Positions 5,762-6,761 of a stretch of DNA of 6,761 bases are shown here, one piece after another. The notes under the pieces were generated by a model. The model had not been told where the DNA came from and searched no databases. It worked only from the letters and a program-made list of their open reading frames with translations. The stretch spans positions 1-6,761 of the forward strand of contig CAMLCX010000268.1 of assembly GCA_946478635.1 (NCBI GenBank), given 5' to 3'. The stretch's first letter is position 1. Each line of letters begins with the position of its first letter. This DNA is from an uncultured Pseudomonadota bacterium (GTDB taxonomy: Bacteria; Desulfobacterota_B; Binatia; UBA9968). Both the position numbers and the translations under genes were made by a program.

Positions 5762-5855
5762 CCTAACCCCTTTTGGCGCTGCTAGCGCTCCGTCAACGCG
5801 ACCCTGCCCCCTGGGCTCGCCTTGAATCGAAATACCGGTCTTGCGAATATGGCGC

Positions 5856-5860
5856 GGGAG
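5856..5860 (+). promoter_or_regulatory. Ribosome binding site choosing the methyltransferase start
   Basis: GGGAG lies four bases before the ATG at 5865. The longer frame could begin at TTG 5841 but has no ribosome site at that point, and the conserved part of the protein begins after 5865. Confidence 0.6.
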
Positions 5861-5864
5861 CCAA

Positions 5865-6506
5865 ATGATTGTGCCAAAAAAGCTGGCCGCGAACGATATC
5901 GGCAAAATCTCGCTGATCACCTTATCCCACTACAACGAGCACGCCGACAGTTTCTGGAAGGGCACGCGGGATCACGACGTCAGCCAGAATCGCGACGCGT
6001 TATTGAAACAACTGCGCGGAGCGGGCCCATTTCGGCTCCTCGATTTCGGCTGCGGGCCGGGACGCGATCTGAAAGTATTCCGCGACTTGGGGCATGAAGC
6101 GATCGGACTGGAAGGGGCGGAGCGTTTTGTCGAGCTTGCGCGCAATTACAGCGGCTGCGAGGTCTGGCAGCAAGATTTCTTGAAGCTCAATTTACCGCCG
6201 GAATTCTTCGACGGCATCTTCGCCAACGCTTCCCTGTTTCACGTGCCCAGTCAAGAATTGCCGAGGGTGCTGCGCGACCTTTGGGCGTCGCTGAAAACCG
6301 AGGGCGTGCTCTTCAGCTCCAATCCCCGGGGTGAAAATGAGGAAGGCTGGAATGACGAGCGCTACGGCGTCTATTACAATCTCGAGACTTGGCGCAATGT
6401 CGTGACCGCCGCCGGCTTTGGCGAAATCACGCACTACTACCGGCCGCCCGGCGTCCCGCGCGAACAACAGCCCTGGCTCGCCTCCGTCTGGCGCAAGGTG
6501 AACTGA
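5865..6506 (+). CDS. Class I SAM-dependent methyltransferase, substrate unknown
   Basis: A 213-residue Rossmann-fold methyltransferase. SAM-binding motif I is LLDFGCGPGRDL (58-69), the acidic end of the second strand is E83 in GLEGAERFVELAR, the post-II acidic residue is D104 in QQDFLKLNLP, and motif IV is FDGIFANASLFHVP (115-128). The N-terminal segment HYNEHADSFWKGTRDHDVSQ (22-41) and the C-terminal EITHYYRPPG and PWLASVWRK are strongly patterned and belong to a widespread bacterial subgroup with no known substrate; by composition it is a small-molecule rather than an rRNA enzyme. It follows the dehydrogenase after 103 bp, which contain a short GCGCT/AGCGC stem (5776-5788) without a T run, so co-transcription is possible but not shown. 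Start chosen at ATG 5865 for its ribosome site. The methyltransferase call is firm; the target is unknown. Confidence 0.9.
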   Translation: MIVPKKLAANDIGKISLITLSHYNEHADSFWKGTRDHDVSQNRDALLKQLRGAGPFRLLDFGCGPGRDLKVFRDLGHEAIGLEGAERFVELARNYSGCEVWQQDFLKLNLPPEFFDGIFANASLFHVPSQELPRVLRDLWASLKTEGVLFSSNPRGENEEGWNDERYGVYYNLETWRNVVTAAGFGEITHYYRPPGVPREQQPWLASVWRKVN

Positions 6507-6528
6507 CGATTGCTCGGTTTAGTTTCAT

Positions 6529-6558
6529 CGATGAGTTTCGTGTACGGGCAACTCATCG
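6529..6558 (+). repeat. Perfect 9-bp inverted repeat upstream of the amidohydrolase gene
   Basis: CGATGAGTT (6529-6537) and AACTCATCG (6550-6558) are perfect complements separated by 12 bases. No T run follows, so it does not look like a standard intrinsic terminator for the methyltransferase. It sits 30 bp before the likely -35 box of the next gene and could be an operator for a dimeric regulator or an RNA hairpin at the end of the preceding transcript. Confidence 0.5.
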
Positions 6559-6587
6559 TGTCGGCCCCGTCAATCAAGCGGCGGGAT

Positions 6588-6616
6588 TTGACACAAACGC
6601 GGCTATTCGATTAAGT
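6588..6616 (+). promoter_or_regulatory. Candidate promoter of the amidohydrolase gene
   Basis: A perfect TTGACA (6588-6593) is followed after 17 bases by TTAAGT (6611-6616), a weak -10 matching three positions. It would give a leader of about 50 bases before the ATG at 6673 and suggests this gene begins a new transcript. Confidence 0.4.
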
Positions 6617-6672
6617 TGAAGCAAAGAATGTACGCGCAGTCCTAACCCCCATCGGAACAGGAGGATCTTCAA

Positions 6673-6761
6673 ATGGCCATCGCAAGCGATCTCATCATCT
6701 CATCGGACTCCCACGTCATGGAACCCGTGGATCTTTGGAAAAAAGGCGTGCCGGAAAAATA
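6673..6761 (+). CDS. Amidohydrolase-2 family protein, N-terminus only
   Basis: The gene runs off the right edge after 29 codons plus two bases. The start is well supported by AGGAGG (6659-6664) eight bases before the ATG. The visible part, with LIISSDSHVMEPVDLWKK (7-24), is the characteristic opening of Amidohydro_2 (TIM-barrel, metal-dependent) proteins. The D-S-H pattern (D12, H14) sits at the end of the first strand, where these enzymes bind their metal, followed by the E-P-x-D-L-W segment. Family members include decarboxylases and hydrolases of aromatic or cyclic acids, usually about 300-400 residues. Substrate and catalytic completeness cannot be judged from this fragment. A separate promoter and inverted repeat precede it. 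Confidence 0.8.
   Translation, partial: MAIASDLIISSDSHVMEPVDLWKKGVPEK

Noticed and set aside
5776..5788. GCGCT/AGCGC hairpin after the dehydrogenase as a terminator
   Set aside because: Stem of five pairs with a three-base loop and no T run on either strand downstream of it.

Overview
The window looks like a chromosomal piece of a Gram-negative, moderately GC-rich, probably environmental bacterium. Two products carry export signals (a Deg-type protease and a PQQ-type sugar dehydrogenase). The gene styles (YCII protein, double RidA, D-2-hydroxyacid dehydrogenase, amidohydrolase-2) are ones I associate with uncultivated Deltaproteobacteria-like, Binatota- or Rokubacteria-like genomes. That placement is inference, because no marker gene is present. 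I see no insertion sequence, CRISPR array, tRNA or rRNA.

Layout. Positions 1-472 hold no clear gene. A minus-strand reading frame starts from an ATG at 303 with a Shine-Dalgarno, meets one TGA at 208-210, then stays open to the left edge; it is a broken or unrecognised gene. A YCII-domain gene (473-781, minus) diverges from a rightward group. That group begins with a secreted serine protease of the plant Deg9/Deg2-like architecture (1044-2606) and a secreted PQQ-type glucose/sorbosone dehydrogenase starting at GTG (2644-3768). A previously unlisted 48-residue membrane microprotein follows (3843-3989). Next is a close pair, a tandem-domain RidA-like protein (4067-4747) and a D-2-hydroxyacid dehydrogenase (4769-5761), then a class I SAM methyltransferase (5865-6506). 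After a 9-bp inverted repeat and a likely promoter, the window ends in the first 29 codons of an amidohydrolase-2 gene (6673 to the edge).

How the genes may work together. The protease and sugar dehydrogenase genes are 37 bp apart and may share a transcript; both products act outside the cytoplasm. The RidA-like and dehydrogenase genes are 21 bp apart and are the best candidate for a functional unit: a RidA-fold protein handling an enamine/imine or related reactive intermediate, next to an enzyme that interconverts 2-oxo and 2-hydroxy acids. The substrate cannot be read from the sequence. I find no convincing new defence or mobile system. The points most worth a second look are the microprotein, the loss of the usual RidA arginine in both halves of the tandem protein, the Deg9-like protease, and the interrupted frame at the left edge.
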